Positions 36,018 to 48,576 of a stretch of 64,000 bases of DNA are shown here, in pieces. How positions within the stretch are numbered: the first letter of the stretch is position 1; every line of letters starts with the position of its first letter. A program made the position numbers and the translations under genes. Under the pieces are notes generated by a model. It made no database searches and was not told where the DNA came from. It saw only the letters and a program-made list of their open reading frames with translations. Where the stretch lies: positions 20,607,501-20,671,500 of the forward strand of contig JAILWY010000018.1 of the NCBI GenBank assembly GCA_022113835.1, written 5' to 3'. The DNA is from Atopsyche davidsoni. Lineage: Eukaryota; Arthropoda; Insecta; Trichoptera; Hydrobiosidae.

Positions 36018-39000
36018 GTCAGTTTTTTTACTTTCCCTTAAATACAGCCATGACTAACATAGTATGCTACCAAAGTGATTCCAGTCAGTGTGAATAAATC
36101 AACACGAACTTAAGGTTAAAAGATTTTGGTCTCGAAATTGAGAACATCTTTAACATACACACATAACATAAAACACAGTGCAATTGCACTGGATATTTCT
36201 ATTATCATAGTATTTTTAGGATATCAGCGATACTTCAGGTTGAAGCAGTTTTTTTTTTAATATTTACTAGGACTTGATTCAGGCTATGTCGAGTCTGCGA
36301 AGGTTTGAAACCCACGAACTCTACGCAAACACAATTATTTAAGTTTGAATAAACAAATCAATCAATACATGCATATTGAAAATATTCCATCGATCCGGAA
36401 AGAGGCCTGTGTTTTCTGCAGTTATTTCGAAATATTGTAAATTTGATGTTTATTCAAACGGTTTCCGAATAATCAACATGTTTTAATACTAATAGAAGCG
36501 GCTTTGTTTGCATCAAATACATTTATTTAGCTCCGGTCATTTAATTATTATTCCACCGCTTGACTGTTTTTAATAATTATTATGCGGAATAAATATTCCC
36601 GCTCGCCAGACAATCGCGATTTGCCCTTTTTGTTTGCGAAAACATTTCCGAAATTGCATGTGCTGCTGATGAAATATCACTAAAATAGCAATGCGATTTT
36701 TAATAACAAAATTTGTGTTTATTTGGTGAACGAAAGGCTGTGTTATTTAATATCAAAATTACAAATAAAAATTTAAAAAAATAAATGTACTATAAATGTT
36801 CTGAAAAATACTGTACAAAAAATTTACGCGTTACGTATTTACATACAATTTATTTTCAAGCTTTCTGTTTACGAAATTAAATTATGACGGCCTCTTTTTC
36901 GTAGTGAGCGCTTTTGGTTTTCGGTGGAAAAGCTTTCAATTGCCTCAGTCTCCTAACTATTCCAGTAGGTTTTCGTTATCTAGATTTGATTTTATTTTCA
37001 TTGGTGTTAAATAGCAACAGTCTTTCGTTACAATTAGTATTATTTCATACCATATTTTTGTTTGTCGAGTGTATTTTCTATGTTGCGGGAAACAATTCAT
37101 TACGCTTTGTCGCCTGTCGATTCGACAAATTTCAACTATAAAATTTATATTCCGGTGAATTGTTTGCAATTCGTCGTGGACTCACCGACTCCCACAATCC
37201 CCTAATTGTATCTCGCCTGTAGACTTATTATTATATCCGCGAATCAACTCCGCGGCTTATTCGATTATTAACTTTTTTGTGCAGGACTTTTGCTTTCCAA
37301 ATTAAATTTTTCGACAACTCGATTCGAAACAAACTTGTTTTTTTTTTGCAAGCTTTTATTTGCGACAAAGCGAGAGCAATAAAAAAATTGCTGGTCTGTC
37401 GAAATAATGAAATCTTAATTTTTAATTTTAATTTTGATTGCCTAAAGAAGAATACTGATAATAAGATAACCAGAGCAAAAAAAGAAATTTCAACAATTCA
37501 TAACTTATCATCAAATAATATACTGCGAAGTACACTTTTGTCTATAGACCAGCGAGAAATTTGCAGTGTAATATTGGATGATAGTCAAAAGAAATTTATA
37601 GATGTATATAGGTAAAATTTCTTAAAACTACCCTTTATTTATACTCACCAACTATAATACTCATATTCTGTACTAGTATTAGTATACACGATTAAATAGC
37701 GATAATTGAAATAATGAATATAAAAACTCAGCGTCAAAAATAATAAAATTGAGAAATTTACGATTAAATACACCCTCTATGAAATAGAAAGCGTTTTACA
37801 ACGTCATTTTTTAAAGGTTTGAAAATGAATTCTGTACAGAGGATCTTTTTTTCCATTTTAAGACGGACCATTTTAAGATATAGTTTATTATTTGACTATT
37901 TTTTTGTGATCACAAAGATTTTTTCCTTCGAGAGAAAATATTTTCTGCAGGTACTTTTCTCATATCACAACCCCTGTTTATTTCGAGTGTCTAAGATTGA
38001 CTGACGCTTATACAACCCTTAAAACATGGACTATTTGGATTTGAATATTAAATTTTCAATAAATTAGATGTAGTTTTGTGTTGCATTTAATGGTCGGATC
38101 CGGTAAAACTACAGTTTATAAACCGGAGTCTAAACACTGCACCACATACACCACCCTCGGCTCGAGGGTGCGCTCGTCCGCCTCGGGCCACACAACCTGC
38201 CGCAAGCTGGGATTAAAGTTTTGACCAAAATTTTGAATAAATAAATAACCCACCCCTCTTCATACAGGCAACAACTACTGAACAACAGTACATGTTATTA
38301 AATGTGGGGATTATCAGTATAACCATATTGAATATCAGTATAATAATTCATCATTTTCGCATGTTAAAATAGCACAGAAACGTGCATTCAAGGTGTTAGT
38401 ACATACATCATCAAAATATAAGGATTGAGTTAGAAATTTAAGTTTTAAATAAATCCCGTGCCTGTTAAAACTGCGATATTGCATTAAACTAACAGTTAAG
38501 CTTCAATTTTGATTACACAGAAATTCCAATTTAAAAGTTTGTTTAAAGTTGTTTTTTTTTTTTTAATTTCTTCGGCTAGAAATGATAGCAATAAAGTTCC
38601 AAAAGTTCAAAGCAAATTTGTCGTGTTGTTGGAGAAGAAATTTAATATCCAGATGAGTTTATTACTCTGATTGAGTTACCGATGAACGTTTCGTGTTCGA
38701 TTTTAAATGTTTTACAAATTCGAAATAAATAAGTCGCTTCTCCCAAGCCCCCAGGCAAAAATCGTTTCAAGTCTGAAATGAATATAAAATAATTATTATT
38801 TGACAATACAGCGTAATCTCTCCCTTGTTTTAATAATTCATGAAAATCTTCGCAAATAACGGCAAAATAAAATAGTATTTCTAAATAATTAAATAAAAAT
38901 TCACAGATTTGTTTATTTTTAAATAAAGTTATTATGTTACTCTAGAATAATTATTAATTAAAGATTTGCTTTCAATATCGAATGCAAATAAAATAAATTC

Positions 39001-39047
39001 ATATAAAAAAAAAGTCTTTAGATTTTTCAGCGCGTTTGCGTTTTTAG
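36018..39047. other. Intron-like stretch after the coding exon
   Basis: AT-rich sequence. At 36275-36372 a GC-richer segment with GGTTTGAAACCCAC ends in an AATCAATCAAT-type tail, and at 38100-38245 another ends in AATAAATAAATAA. Both look like 3' ends of old retroposons (SINE or RTE-type), but no family is identified. No gene is supported. Confidence 0.45.
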
Positions 39048-39103
39048 ATGTCTCTCGTTTCCTCGGAGAGAATGTAATCTGGAATTTCATATGAAAAATA
39101 ATT

Positions 39104-39282
39104 AAAGTACATTGTGCGATAACTTGCACGGGGATATGATGCACCTGCACAACCCCCCCAGCGCGATGGTGTTGCATTCTGAGCTGGAAAATGAGATTCC
39201 TCCCCCAACCCCTGCCCGGCAAACTTCAGGCGCGTTGTTTAAAAACCTTCTCTCGCGTGTAATGAAAAAATATTACGAACAG
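39104..39282 (+). other. Possible exon with a strong donor
   Basis: A GC-richer segment ends in a consensus donor (GAACAG|GTAAGA at 39282/39283). One frame stays open through it (contains DMMHLHNPPSAMVLH and ENEIPPPTPARQ) with fairly GC-rich third positions. There is no good pyrimidine-tract acceptor directly upstream, and the frame closes at TAA just before 39106. It could be a first or noncoding exon, an alternative exon, or a regulatory island with a chance donor. Confidence 0.25.
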
Positions 39283-39687
39283 GTAAGACGCGTTTTCTGG
39301 CGCTATAAAAGCGGAATCTCCAGATTTAAGTGAATTTTTCGCTGCACTCTCAGCCGTCAGTTTTTTTATGCGGACTGCACTGGCACGACCGTTGCAGCGG
39401 CGCATCTTTGTGAATATAATAAACTGATTAAAAAAATTAACGCTGCAATGTCAACGTTGTGATACAAAGCGAATATTTCAAAAAAATATGTAATACAAGG
39501 ATTCAAAAAACGCGATATGCATTTTAAAATAACTAGAAGATTTTAAAATATTAAATTTAAGATGCTTCATCTCAAAAATATTATGAAATTCGAGTCATTA
39601 TAATGTCTATGTTTGAATAAAAAAATTTGAAAAAATAAAGCTTTTATTTATTATTTCTTATATAACACAGTAAAGTATAAAAGGTTA

Positions 39688-39905
39688 CAATATTTAATAG
39701 GCATAATAAGTACGTTGTTTCACTTAGAGGATATGATTGTTAAAAATTCTCGCTAAGTACCAGTGATTCGTTAATATAATTGGTAATGCACCGGCATGTA
39801 AGCTTTGCGGATGCGGGTTCGAATCCCACACAAATCACAATGATATTTTTCTGAGAGTTTCTTTAATCATTTTTCATTATTTTAAGAAACGTACTAAATC
39901 ATTAT
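39688..39905 (+). mobile_element. tRNA-Thr-like element, GATAATGATT-ended subfamily
   Basis: The copy is collinear with 11747-11955, and here the T arm is intact (GCGGGTTCGAATCCCAC). The upstream body ATAATAAGTACGTTGTTTCA and the downstream body TGATATTTTTCTGAGAGTTT are conserved, and the tail ends ACTAAATCATTATCA. The anticodon stem has lost one base (GCACCGGCATGTAAGC). Confidence 0.75.
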
Positions 39906-40913
39906 CAATCTATAAAAGGTTCATATTTATTTTTAGAATATACCAAAATAAAAAATTGTAATTCTATGAGTTATTACACATATTGAGTTTCAACTTTCTG
40001 CTTGGTACTGAAACTATCACAATTCATTTTTCAATCATATGGTCTAACCAAAAAGTTCAGAGTTCTACAAAATTATCACCAAAATTTTAGTAACATCAAG
40101 CTCAACAACTGCACAGCAAAAGCGGAGATGCCGATGCTTAATATGATAATATGTATGATGTAGAGATTGCAACAGTGTCCACGCGCCCCTAATATAGACT
40201 GTGAGTCTCGCTCGTATAAACTACCCCGCGTTGGGGTAAGTCGTAAAAAGACAGGCCTCCGTTGACAAAGTTCTTTAGTGTTTGTGTACATTAATATTCC
40301 ATTCTCTTTGCTTGCATAATACGCGAAATGTTTCAATCTGGTATTGTTCTAGACAGCGCAACAATTTATTGACATTAATTCATATAAATATTTTAATATA
40401 ACCACATTATTAGAAATATTTTAAAAAAGTAGCTCTAGTACCCATGAATGTAACATGTGTAATTTTAACTCTTAGTTTTTTTTTGTACCCTTAAAAATTC
40501 GAGACATCTTATATTTTTAAAGTACTTTAGGGAAACATACTTATAAATGACAAGCAGTTTTAATTTGTACATTACAAGAGAACTTAATTAATATGTTTTT
40601 TGTTTGTTCTATTATTTAATCTGTTTAATGAGATTATTAAATATACATGGAGAGATTAATAATCGATTTATTATCTAATATATACTTGCATACAAATATT
40701 ACGCTATTTTAAAGCCGCTCTGAATTAATATGATTAAGTATGTCTCCCGTTTTTTCGATGTTAAATAGGGAGCGTCACATAATTTGTGTCTTATTTCGTC
40801 TAAAGTGTTTAATTAGTGAATCGATATAACGGCTGTCTATTCATGTTAATACTTAAGCACTGCCTGGATGCTTCACCTGAAAGTACCTGGCGGTAAATTT
40901 ATATGTAAATAAA
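39906..40913. other. AT-rich spacer
   Basis: No gene or clear element is seen. There is a small GC-richer patch at 40180-40260. Confidence 0.5.
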
Positions 40914-40921
40914 GTCTAACG

Positions 40922-41239
40922 TAGTGGTGAGCACAAGCGAGCATACGTAATCGAATACTCGATTAACTTCAATTAATCTAAAACTAATTTGAAGGACTTA
41001 TGATTTATAACACTATAAAATACAAATCGTCTAAAAACAATGTTTTAATATTTTATTTAATATATAATTCAATATTATTGCGTTTATCTATAAAATAGCA
41101 ATTATTTTTTTAAAGACACCAAAATCTCAGTTAGAATATAAAAATGCTTCTAGATAATGGATTTTTTGGCTAAACACAATTACGGTACAAATATTTATTT
41201 TTCGATTAATTAAGAATGAATTGGGGATTCCCCTCACTA
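40922..41239. mobile_element. Possible decayed hAT-like element
   Basis: The left end TAGTGGTGAGCACAAGC and the right end (inward TAGTGAGGGGAATCCCC) are eroded inverted copies of a TAGTGNTGGGCA-type terminus. Flanking 8-mers GTCTAACG and GTTTTAAG agree at five of eight positions. Subterminal ATCGAATACTCGATTAA and a TTTCGATTAATTAA partner resemble subterminal motifs of hAT MITEs. Degeneration leaves this uncertain. Confidence 0.35.
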
Positions 41240-42013
41240 GTTTTAAGTACTCGCCCTTGTCATTTGATCGACCTCCGTTCTCGCGAGTGCCGTCACGTCT
41301 CGTCTGTATATTTTGTTTGTGTTTAGAAATCTATAGAGCTGCTTCAGCATGCAATGTGTTCACCCCACCCACTCCATCTTCATAGAACGTGTCTGCTTAG
41401 TTTGGAGATTATCACACCTAATTAATTCTGTGACAAAAGGTGATATTTTAATTAAGAATTTTGTATACTTGTCAAAGCCTAATCGATACGTTTTATACTT
41501 GTAGTATAAGGGCCCTTTCAGTTTAATTTGACAGTATGTAAAATGTGTTCATACATATTTTTTTATTTAAGGTTTAGTCTGTATTGTTTCAAACCGGCAT
41601 TGATGAGATGGTATAAAGATATATAAATATCTTTAGAATACTGCAAAATTTTGCATGTGAATGAATTTGACCGCATTTGGCGTGTTTTTCATATAAAAAA
41701 AATAAACAAGCATGTTTTCAGATTTTATTAATTCAGTAGCTTTTAAACGGTACGTTTTGTTAAATTTTACATAAATTAAAATAAAAAGTTACACGTTAGC
41801 GTTTTGTTTACTCAGAATATAGTTTTCTGGTTGAATAGGCTTGCACTAAACGTGGATATTTTTCCCTTAATATTTTGAGTTATTTATGAAATTGCAGACT
41901 TCATTCTCGTTTAAAAGTAACAAAACTTTGTTTGTTTGCACAATGGAAAAAAAGTATAAATTGAGTTTATAAAACGTGCATACTTGCTATCTAATTTTAT
42001 AATTGTTTTAAGA
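41240..42013. other. AT-rich spacer
   Basis: No gene or clear element is seen. Confidence 0.5.
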
Positions 42014-42015
42014 TA

Positions 42016-42362
42016 TGTCTATTTTGAGGACTGAACGTCAATCAAGTGCGTATTTATTTACCCATACATGTTTATTAATATTAAGTGCTTGTATATCACT
42101 AAATATCATACGTAGATTATGATTGTTAAAAGTTCTCGTTAAATTGCAGTGGCTCGTTAGCATAATTGGATAATTCACCAGCCGTGTAAGCATGGGGAGG
42201 TAGGTTCGAATCTCACGCAAGTCACGATGACATTTTTCTGAGAGCTTCTTTGAAATCATTTTAAATGTGTGAATAAATGTGCCTTATCATATTATTAAGT
42301 AATTTAAGCCTGCATAGGTAATTAAAACGCACTTGATTGACGTTCCATCCACAAAATAGACA
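42016..42362 (+). mobile_element. TIR element carrying a tRNA-Thr-like core
   Basis: This is the most complete member. Terminal inverted repeats of about 50 bp begin TGTCTATTTTG at both ends and share GAACGTCAATCAAGTGCG. They are flanked by TA at 42014-42015 and 42363-42364. The + strand body GATTGTTAAAAGTTCTCG leads to a tRNA-like head at about 42150-42224. The head has an A-box region (TTAGCATAATTGG) and a T arm GTAGGTTCGAATCTCAC. The downstream body is ATGACATTTTTCTGAGAGC. It looks like a Tc1/mariner-style TA-flanked MITE with a Pol III-type promoter inside. No transposase is encoded. Confidence 0.8.
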
Positions 42363-42417
42363 TATAAAGGCTGTCTCTAAATTAACGCATGATTTGAATT
42401 TGTCGCCATTTTTTCAG

Positions 42418-42572
42418 TAAATATCATCGTAACTTGCGTGAGATTCGAACCTACATCCCCAAGCTTACATGGCCGGTGCACTAGCCCTTGTGCTAACGAG
42501 ACATTCAATTAATCAAGAATTTTTAACAATCATAATAATCTAAAATTCTCAGAAAAAGAAGCTTGGGGATGT
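42418..42572 (-). mobile_element. Rearranged minus-strand tRNA-Thr-like copy
   Basis: On the minus strand the tRNA-like head spans about 42425-42503, with B box GTAGGTTCGAATCTCAC and loop CATGTAA. Its upstream body is TTGTTAAAAATTCTTGATTA. It abuts a + oriented fragment (AAAATTCTCAGAAAAAGAAG followed by CTTGGGGATGTAGG), so the unit is scrambled. It lies 55 bp from the 42016 element. Confidence 0.65.
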
Positions 42573-42850
42573 AGGTTAATTTTGGGACACTTTTATAAAT
42601 AATATTTTGTTTAAAATATTACAACTTTTCTTTTAAATTCTTCGTTTTTTTCTTATGAAATTTTTATAGTATAAACCCAATAAGGTTACGTCATTTCTAG
42701 TTCAAGTCTATAAAAATGATGATTTAATTATTTTTAAATTTATTATAGTCGAGTTTAATATCGATACGAAACAGTTTATATTTTGCAACATTGTACATCC
42801 AGAGCACAAAAAAAGCCCACAACACGAGCGCGCGCTTGTTCTTGCGGGCG
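42573..42850. other. AT-rich spacer
   Basis: No gene or further repeat is seen between the rearranged element and the minisatellite. Confidence 0.5.
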
Positions 42851-42943
42851 CCCCCGCCCCGCCTCCGCCCCTGCCCCGCCCCTGCCCCGCCCCCGCCCCT
42901 GCCCCGCCCCCGCCCCCGCCCCTGCCCCAGCCCCCGCCCCTGC
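42851..42943. repeat. C-rich minisatellite, G4-prone on the minus strand
   Basis: About 93 bp of CCCCGCCCCTG-type units, interspersed with CCCCCGCC, are almost pure C on + and G on -. The minus strand has many G runs of four to five separated by single C or CA, so it should form G-quadruplexes. Open frames through it on both strands (Pro/Ala/Arg-rich) reflect composition and not genes. The GC-rich context continues to about 43130. Confidence 0.8.
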
Positions 42944-43801
42944 GATGTTCCACCCCCTCCGCGGGCGGCTGTGGCGGCGGAGGCCCGGGGTTGTTCCTAA
43001 AACAGGAAATCGGGCTCGCGGCCGACATGGCCGCAGCTCTCCGCTAATCACGGATACTCACCGGCAAAAACTCCAATTTCCAACTACACTAATGAGGCCT
43101 GGCTCGACGGGATGTGCTCCGCTCCATGTTACATGCCAATTTAAAATATATGGATAACTCAGCGTAATTAAAGTCTTAAAGAGAAAACTTTTAAGGGCTA
43201 ACATAAACTATAATTTTATTCAAGGAACGAGTATTGATTGCATTGTTTACCTCATTACTTAAAAGCTGTAAATGTTATTTTAAATCTGTTAAAATGTTTT
43301 TAATGAAATTAATTGTATCAGTTACGCCAATACGCATGGGTGGCATCCAAAATCAGAGCTTGAAAAGAAATATTGTCTTAAGATGTCAACCTAGGATTTT
43401 GGCAAAATTGGTAGCATCAAATAAAAACAAATTGAAATAATAATAACGCGTAATATTTTCTGTAACGTATAATAATTTAATGTTTTGCTTTTAAAAGGTT
43501 GTTTTAAATTATCTGAAAATTAACGAAACCTGATTCTCTCTAAGCTGATTTCTTATAACTTTTATTAACAAATATGTCAATGTTAGTTTATCAAGTATTC
43601 TATGCATGAAGACTCTTCATGTGACATGGGAAGAAAGTCTTTCGTAAGACGTGTATTTAACATTATGTTAACAGTATGTCTTTATAAAAAAATATTCATG
43701 TATCATCGAGAAGTTTCTGCTGGCTGGCGCATAGGCATTCATCTCTAGTATGAAACTTGTAGCAAATGGACATAATATTTATTATTTCAAGAAGTAATTG
43801 T

Positions 43802-44041
43802 AGCTGAAACAAATATGTTTTGCATTCCCCCAGGGTGCATGACCTCCTCTTATTCCGCCCCAGCGGAGTATTCCTGCGATCCTGGTCGCGCAGGCAAATC
43901 TCTCAAGTGAAGCAAATGAATATCGTAATATTAATTTATCAAGTATAGCCTGTTTCAACGAAGAGTCGCGCCTGAAATGAATATGCTCTGCATCCTCCAG
44001 GGTACGTGGCCACCTCTTCTTCCGCCTCAGCGGAGTTTTCC
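43802..44041. repeat. Diverged 72-bp direct duplication
   Basis: Segments 43802-43873 and 43970-44041 align along their length. Shared words include CTGAAA, TATG, CTCTGCAT/TTTTGCAT, CCAGGGT, ACCTC, TCTT, TTCCGCC and CAGCGGAGT. About 96 bp of unrelated sequence separates them. An octamer-like ATGCAAAT lies downstream at about 44098. The repeated unit is not in a common long frame, so a duplicated regulatory module is more likely than an exon duplication. Confidence 0.5.
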
Positions 44042-47000
44042 AAGGCGCAGGCTCCGTCCCTTGTGTCGAGGCTCGTGAGTGCTCGCGCCGGTAATAATGC
44101 AAATCAAGCGTAGTTGCTGCACCCACGTTGTTGCAGTCGAGTACAGCCTTCAGGACTCGGGCTGACTCGGCGAGGCCGACTCGGCGGTACCGTTTGGGCG
44201 TGGATCATTTACCATATTAAAAAAATCGTAATCTCCTAGCCATTTGAATACACGTACAATACTTAAAAAATTAAAACGTGTTGTAAATAAAATATCTTAT
44301 AATCCGATAGTTCTTTGACTGCTATTATATTGTGTTTTTTTTTTTTTTTTTAAGAAGAAAACAAAATTATAGGAGCTCTTTTGTGTATAAAGATAAGCGC
44401 AAAAAGCTCGTTAACGAACTAATAGAAAATAAAATTAGCAGAAAAAAGCATGTTGGAGAAGTGAAAGGAGATTGAGTAATAATTTTAATTATATAATATA
44501 AAAGTTTGGACTAATTAACTAATTTTACGTAAAAGTACTTTGTGATCAGTAGGAAATTGAATTTGTTTTTCTAAAACTTTGGTGACGAGTATTTAAAAAC
44601 GTTTTGCAAAAAACCATCGACTTTTTTATTGTTGTTCAAAAGTACTGCTTTTTAAAATAGTAAAACATTAGAATTAAAAGAACGTGACTTTGTTATTATG
44701 TTATAAATGTATGTTATTTGTATTTTTAAACTATGATTATTTTATGAAATTATATTTATTTGCGCCGAAAAATCTACAGCGCGTCGAGGGTCGAAGCGTA
44801 ATGTGCACAGTGTATTGTGCATAAAGCCAGTGTGTCTCTGTGGGTTGTTTGAGACCGCCCTGTCCTACAATATCGATTACTGGCCACTGTGCTGTAGGCC
44901 ATTTTCTATGTGGAGGTAATTTACTAGAAAATTATATCTAAGTAGCAGTAATTACTTTAGTCATTAGTTAATTGGTTTGTTCCATAAACGTATTAGTTTA
45001 AGCTGAAACATAACAAGTAGTTTTGGATGGATTGATTTTACAGAGCTTTCATATAAATTAATAAAAATTCATGTACATTTTTAAAGTAATTAAATGAACG
45101 ATCTTGCATAATACGCTTATATAATATTATTTACAACCAAAATTAACGCCTTTCAATACATTTGATAAGTTTGTTAAACACATCATATTTTTAAAGGATG
45201 ATTTTATTGATAAGACCGTTGACTCTAGATATTCTCAGTTCAATCATTGTCTTGACAGGTGAATCACTAACAGAAATAATATGGATTGAGTCTTTTAAAA
45301 CAATTATATTTATATTAGATGTATCAATGCATATTATTTTTCAATTGAAATAACGATTAAATTAATTTACATTAAACAGCGATTAAAGCCTCAAGTTAAA
45401 TACCTACCATCTACTATTGCGACATAACATCGTCTGGGTAGTCGAAAAGCTATTACTTTTGGCTATGTAAGCGATTCAATCTTGAAACGGCATGGCGTAT
45501 CATATATATTTTTTCAAAGAAACGGTATTCAAACCACCATCTCAGGGTATCGCGATCTGGCGTAATTTATTTCTTCGACTTCTACGGCTGCAGAGCCGAT
45601 TAATTTTTAAAGCTTTTTTATCGCAATTCTAAATAAAACATATAAAAATCCGTATATCATTAATAACCTTGTTGGTTCATATTTTGACAGCCGTCGTTAT
45701 AAAATCGTTGTTTTTGTGTGTTATGCTGCGTTTTTTCTTTGAAATCCTGATGTTTTGGTCTCTGTACTTAAGACATTTATAAAGATTTGGAAACACTCAG
45801 TGCCATATTAGTAAATCTGCTTAATTTATCAGGTATGTTTCACCAACATACCTGATAGGCATTTATAATTCAATCATCCTTCTGCCCGAGGATGCCAACC
45901 AAGTATGTTGGCAAATAAAGTAGCATCAAAAAAAATAAAGACTAAAGCTACAGTGTAAATTTAAAGTATTGGGTATTAACAAAGAATAACCGATTACTTG
46001 ATATTCTTTATATTTAATATTATTACTGGATGGGCTATGTGTGACTTTCCAAGGATATTGTTATCAAACACAGGTAAGAGTGCAGACCTTCGCGCAGGTG
46101 AAAATGAAGACGTCTTAGCGTTGTTGTTTTATATTAACTATCGTGTTACTCGAGGGTATCGGTAGATGTCGGTACTTTGTGTGATCCGATCGGTTTGTGG
46201 AAGAAAATCACGACACGGTGGATGTATATTACATTAAAGTCTGTGAAAATGTGATAATATTAAATATATTATAAACAGCATTATTAAGATAAATCACAAA
46301 ATAAATTTTATATTCCCTGTGATTATTAATAAATATTAGATAAATCAAAATTAAAGCAATTAATTTATTGAATTTCTATTTGCATAGAGTTCGCAATATT
46401 TTTTGTTTTGTGTTTTTGCTCATAAAAATCTTTTAAATTTTAGATAATCCTATGAAGCCTTTGAATGGCAAGAACGTTAACAAATAAATTTATCATTAAA
46501 TCCATATTGTTTGTTTGATATTTTCCATTTTTCTTACCATTTTATAAAGCTGAATCAATAATATACGTTGGAATAACTGCTCGTGAATTTATGATTCCAT
46601 AGCATTTACGTCCAAAAATTTGTAAACCATAAAATAAGAGCGAACTGTGTAAAACTTTGAAATCAAAAGCAGTATTGTTGGAGTAATTTTTGTGGGTACA
46701 CATATTTAATCTATTTATAAACAAAAGCTTAGTTTTTTTATGTTTGAATTATCTCGAGTAAAATAGTTGAAGCCATGGCATTGTGACTGAAATGTATCTT
46801 CATCCCCGTGATATCCTCTGTTGCTTCACCTGAATTCTTTCGTAAACATTTGCTGAAAGCTCTTTATTTTATGATATCTTATCATGCTTTCTGTTTAAAA
46901 TATCCTATGCTCCATCAGAGCTTTTAAATCACAGTAAAAAAGTTTTTACTAAACATATAAAGCACATTCGGTATTTAGGTATAAAGGAGTTGCTTTTATA

Positions 47001-48540
47001 ATATTGAATTTGTTAAAAGTTACACAAACGTTATAAATTATTATTTTACAAAAAAATATGATTTAATATAAGTCGTTTATTTTCGACTGAACGTTGTGGA
47101 TTATTTTATTGAAAATATGATGTTAAATATATAATAAATTTACAAGCGGTGCTAGTAGAAAAAAAAACAACAAACGGCGATTTATTCATATGTAATGTTT
47201 TTATCAATAAAAAATAAGCAGACATTGTATTCAAAACAAAAGTTTGTTTAAGAGCACCCTGTATTAAAGAGTTATTTGAATAATAACCACAAACAACAAA
47301 AATAAAAGCCTTTATATTCCGACTACGCAATATTGAAACGTTCTTTATTCTCGAAGCTTGTTTACTTACACACCCTTGTGCGAGACCGCCCCGCATTTTT
47401 CCGTCCCCCCTTCTGTTTATTTTTGTGTCTCAGTTTCTCACCCCGTTTGCAGAAGGGATGAAGCCGCCGTAGGAAATCTGCGCCTCCAAATGTATTGTTT
47501 CTTTTTCGTTATTGTTGCGCTGCCTCTGATTCAGACTCTCCTTAGACAAAGAATATATTATTATTATTAAAAATTACGTTTTATATGTTTTTAGTAAAAT
47601 AACATTTTAGCAAGGCATCGTAAAACAAACTCTGAACTCTAAAAATATTATTTTGATATAATACAAAATGTTTACTTATTTTCTTACGGAGAAAAATATA
47701 AAGTTATCAAAAGACAGTTAGTAAGAAAGTGTTAAAATTTTTATTCATTTGTGAAAATGAAAATAGTAACTAGCGTGTTGTATAAAAATATCACGTCAAC
47801 AAGACGCCTGTTTACATTTTTACAACAAAACTTCAACCACATGTACTAAATTAAATATGACAAGTTTCCATCTTTTTGAATATCATTAAAAACTTTTTCC
47901 ATGATAAGGACTTTTTCTCTTTAACTGAAGTGACTGTCAAAGGATGTAAAACTCATGTAAGTTTTTTGTATATAAGCGTAAATTTACTCTAATAGTAAAT
48001 TTAGAAAAAAATCATCTATTTACCTGATTTTATAAGTGTGGACAAGCTAGTGAAATATTTCTGTTCATTTCAAAATACCCAACACCATTTCTTAATATAA
48101 TAAATGTTATCGGTTGTGTTTCACAATATAACATTATTTATTAAACACTTTAATATCTAAAACTTTTCAAAGTATATATTTGATTTCTATGTTTATTAAT
48201 ATTTAGTATAACAAAGAAGCTTAGAAGAAGAACAATCAATAAAAATACTTTGTATAGTATCTTATTGAACATTTATGTTTAGTTTGAAACAAATATACAG
48301 CAAACAATTTTTGTTTAATGTTTTTTAATAAATAATTTCTATTTTTAATGAAAATAAATAACATATTAAAAAACTTATATTTACTTTCGTTTTTATTTAA
48401 AATAATGTTACTTATAATATTAATTTGTGTATGTTTTTTCAGTGATATTACAAAGCAATTATCAATAAAAATGAGAAACTGAATAATATCCATAAATAAT
48501 ATTTATTGTTTCTTTTATCCAAAGCGAGGATTGTTGTAAT
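44042..48540. other. AT-rich intron-like stretch
   Basis: GACTCGG occurs three times in a GC patch at 44145-44195. A perfect 12-bp hairpin (ATCAGGTATGTT, 5-nt loop) lies at about 45827-45856, beside a decayed hammerhead-like hairpin at 45885-45940 (GGATGCCAACC then GTTGGC). A donor-like ACACAG|GTAAGAGTG is at 46073/46074. Other GC patches lie at about 44765-44890 and 47385-47530. From about 48050 the DNA is very AT-rich. No gene is supported. Confidence 0.45.
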
Positions 48541-48576
48541 TACTGTAAGGTTTTTTCTTTTTTTTTTTTCAAATCT

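Noticed and set aside
42708..43157. Pro/Ala/Gly/Arg-rich frames on both strands
   Set aside because: They are by-products of the C-rich minisatellite at 42851-42943.
46040..46090. Donor-like ACACAG|GTAAGAGTG as a recursive splice site
   Set aside because: No pyrimidine tract precedes the CAG, and no open exon leads into it. Probably a chance donor.
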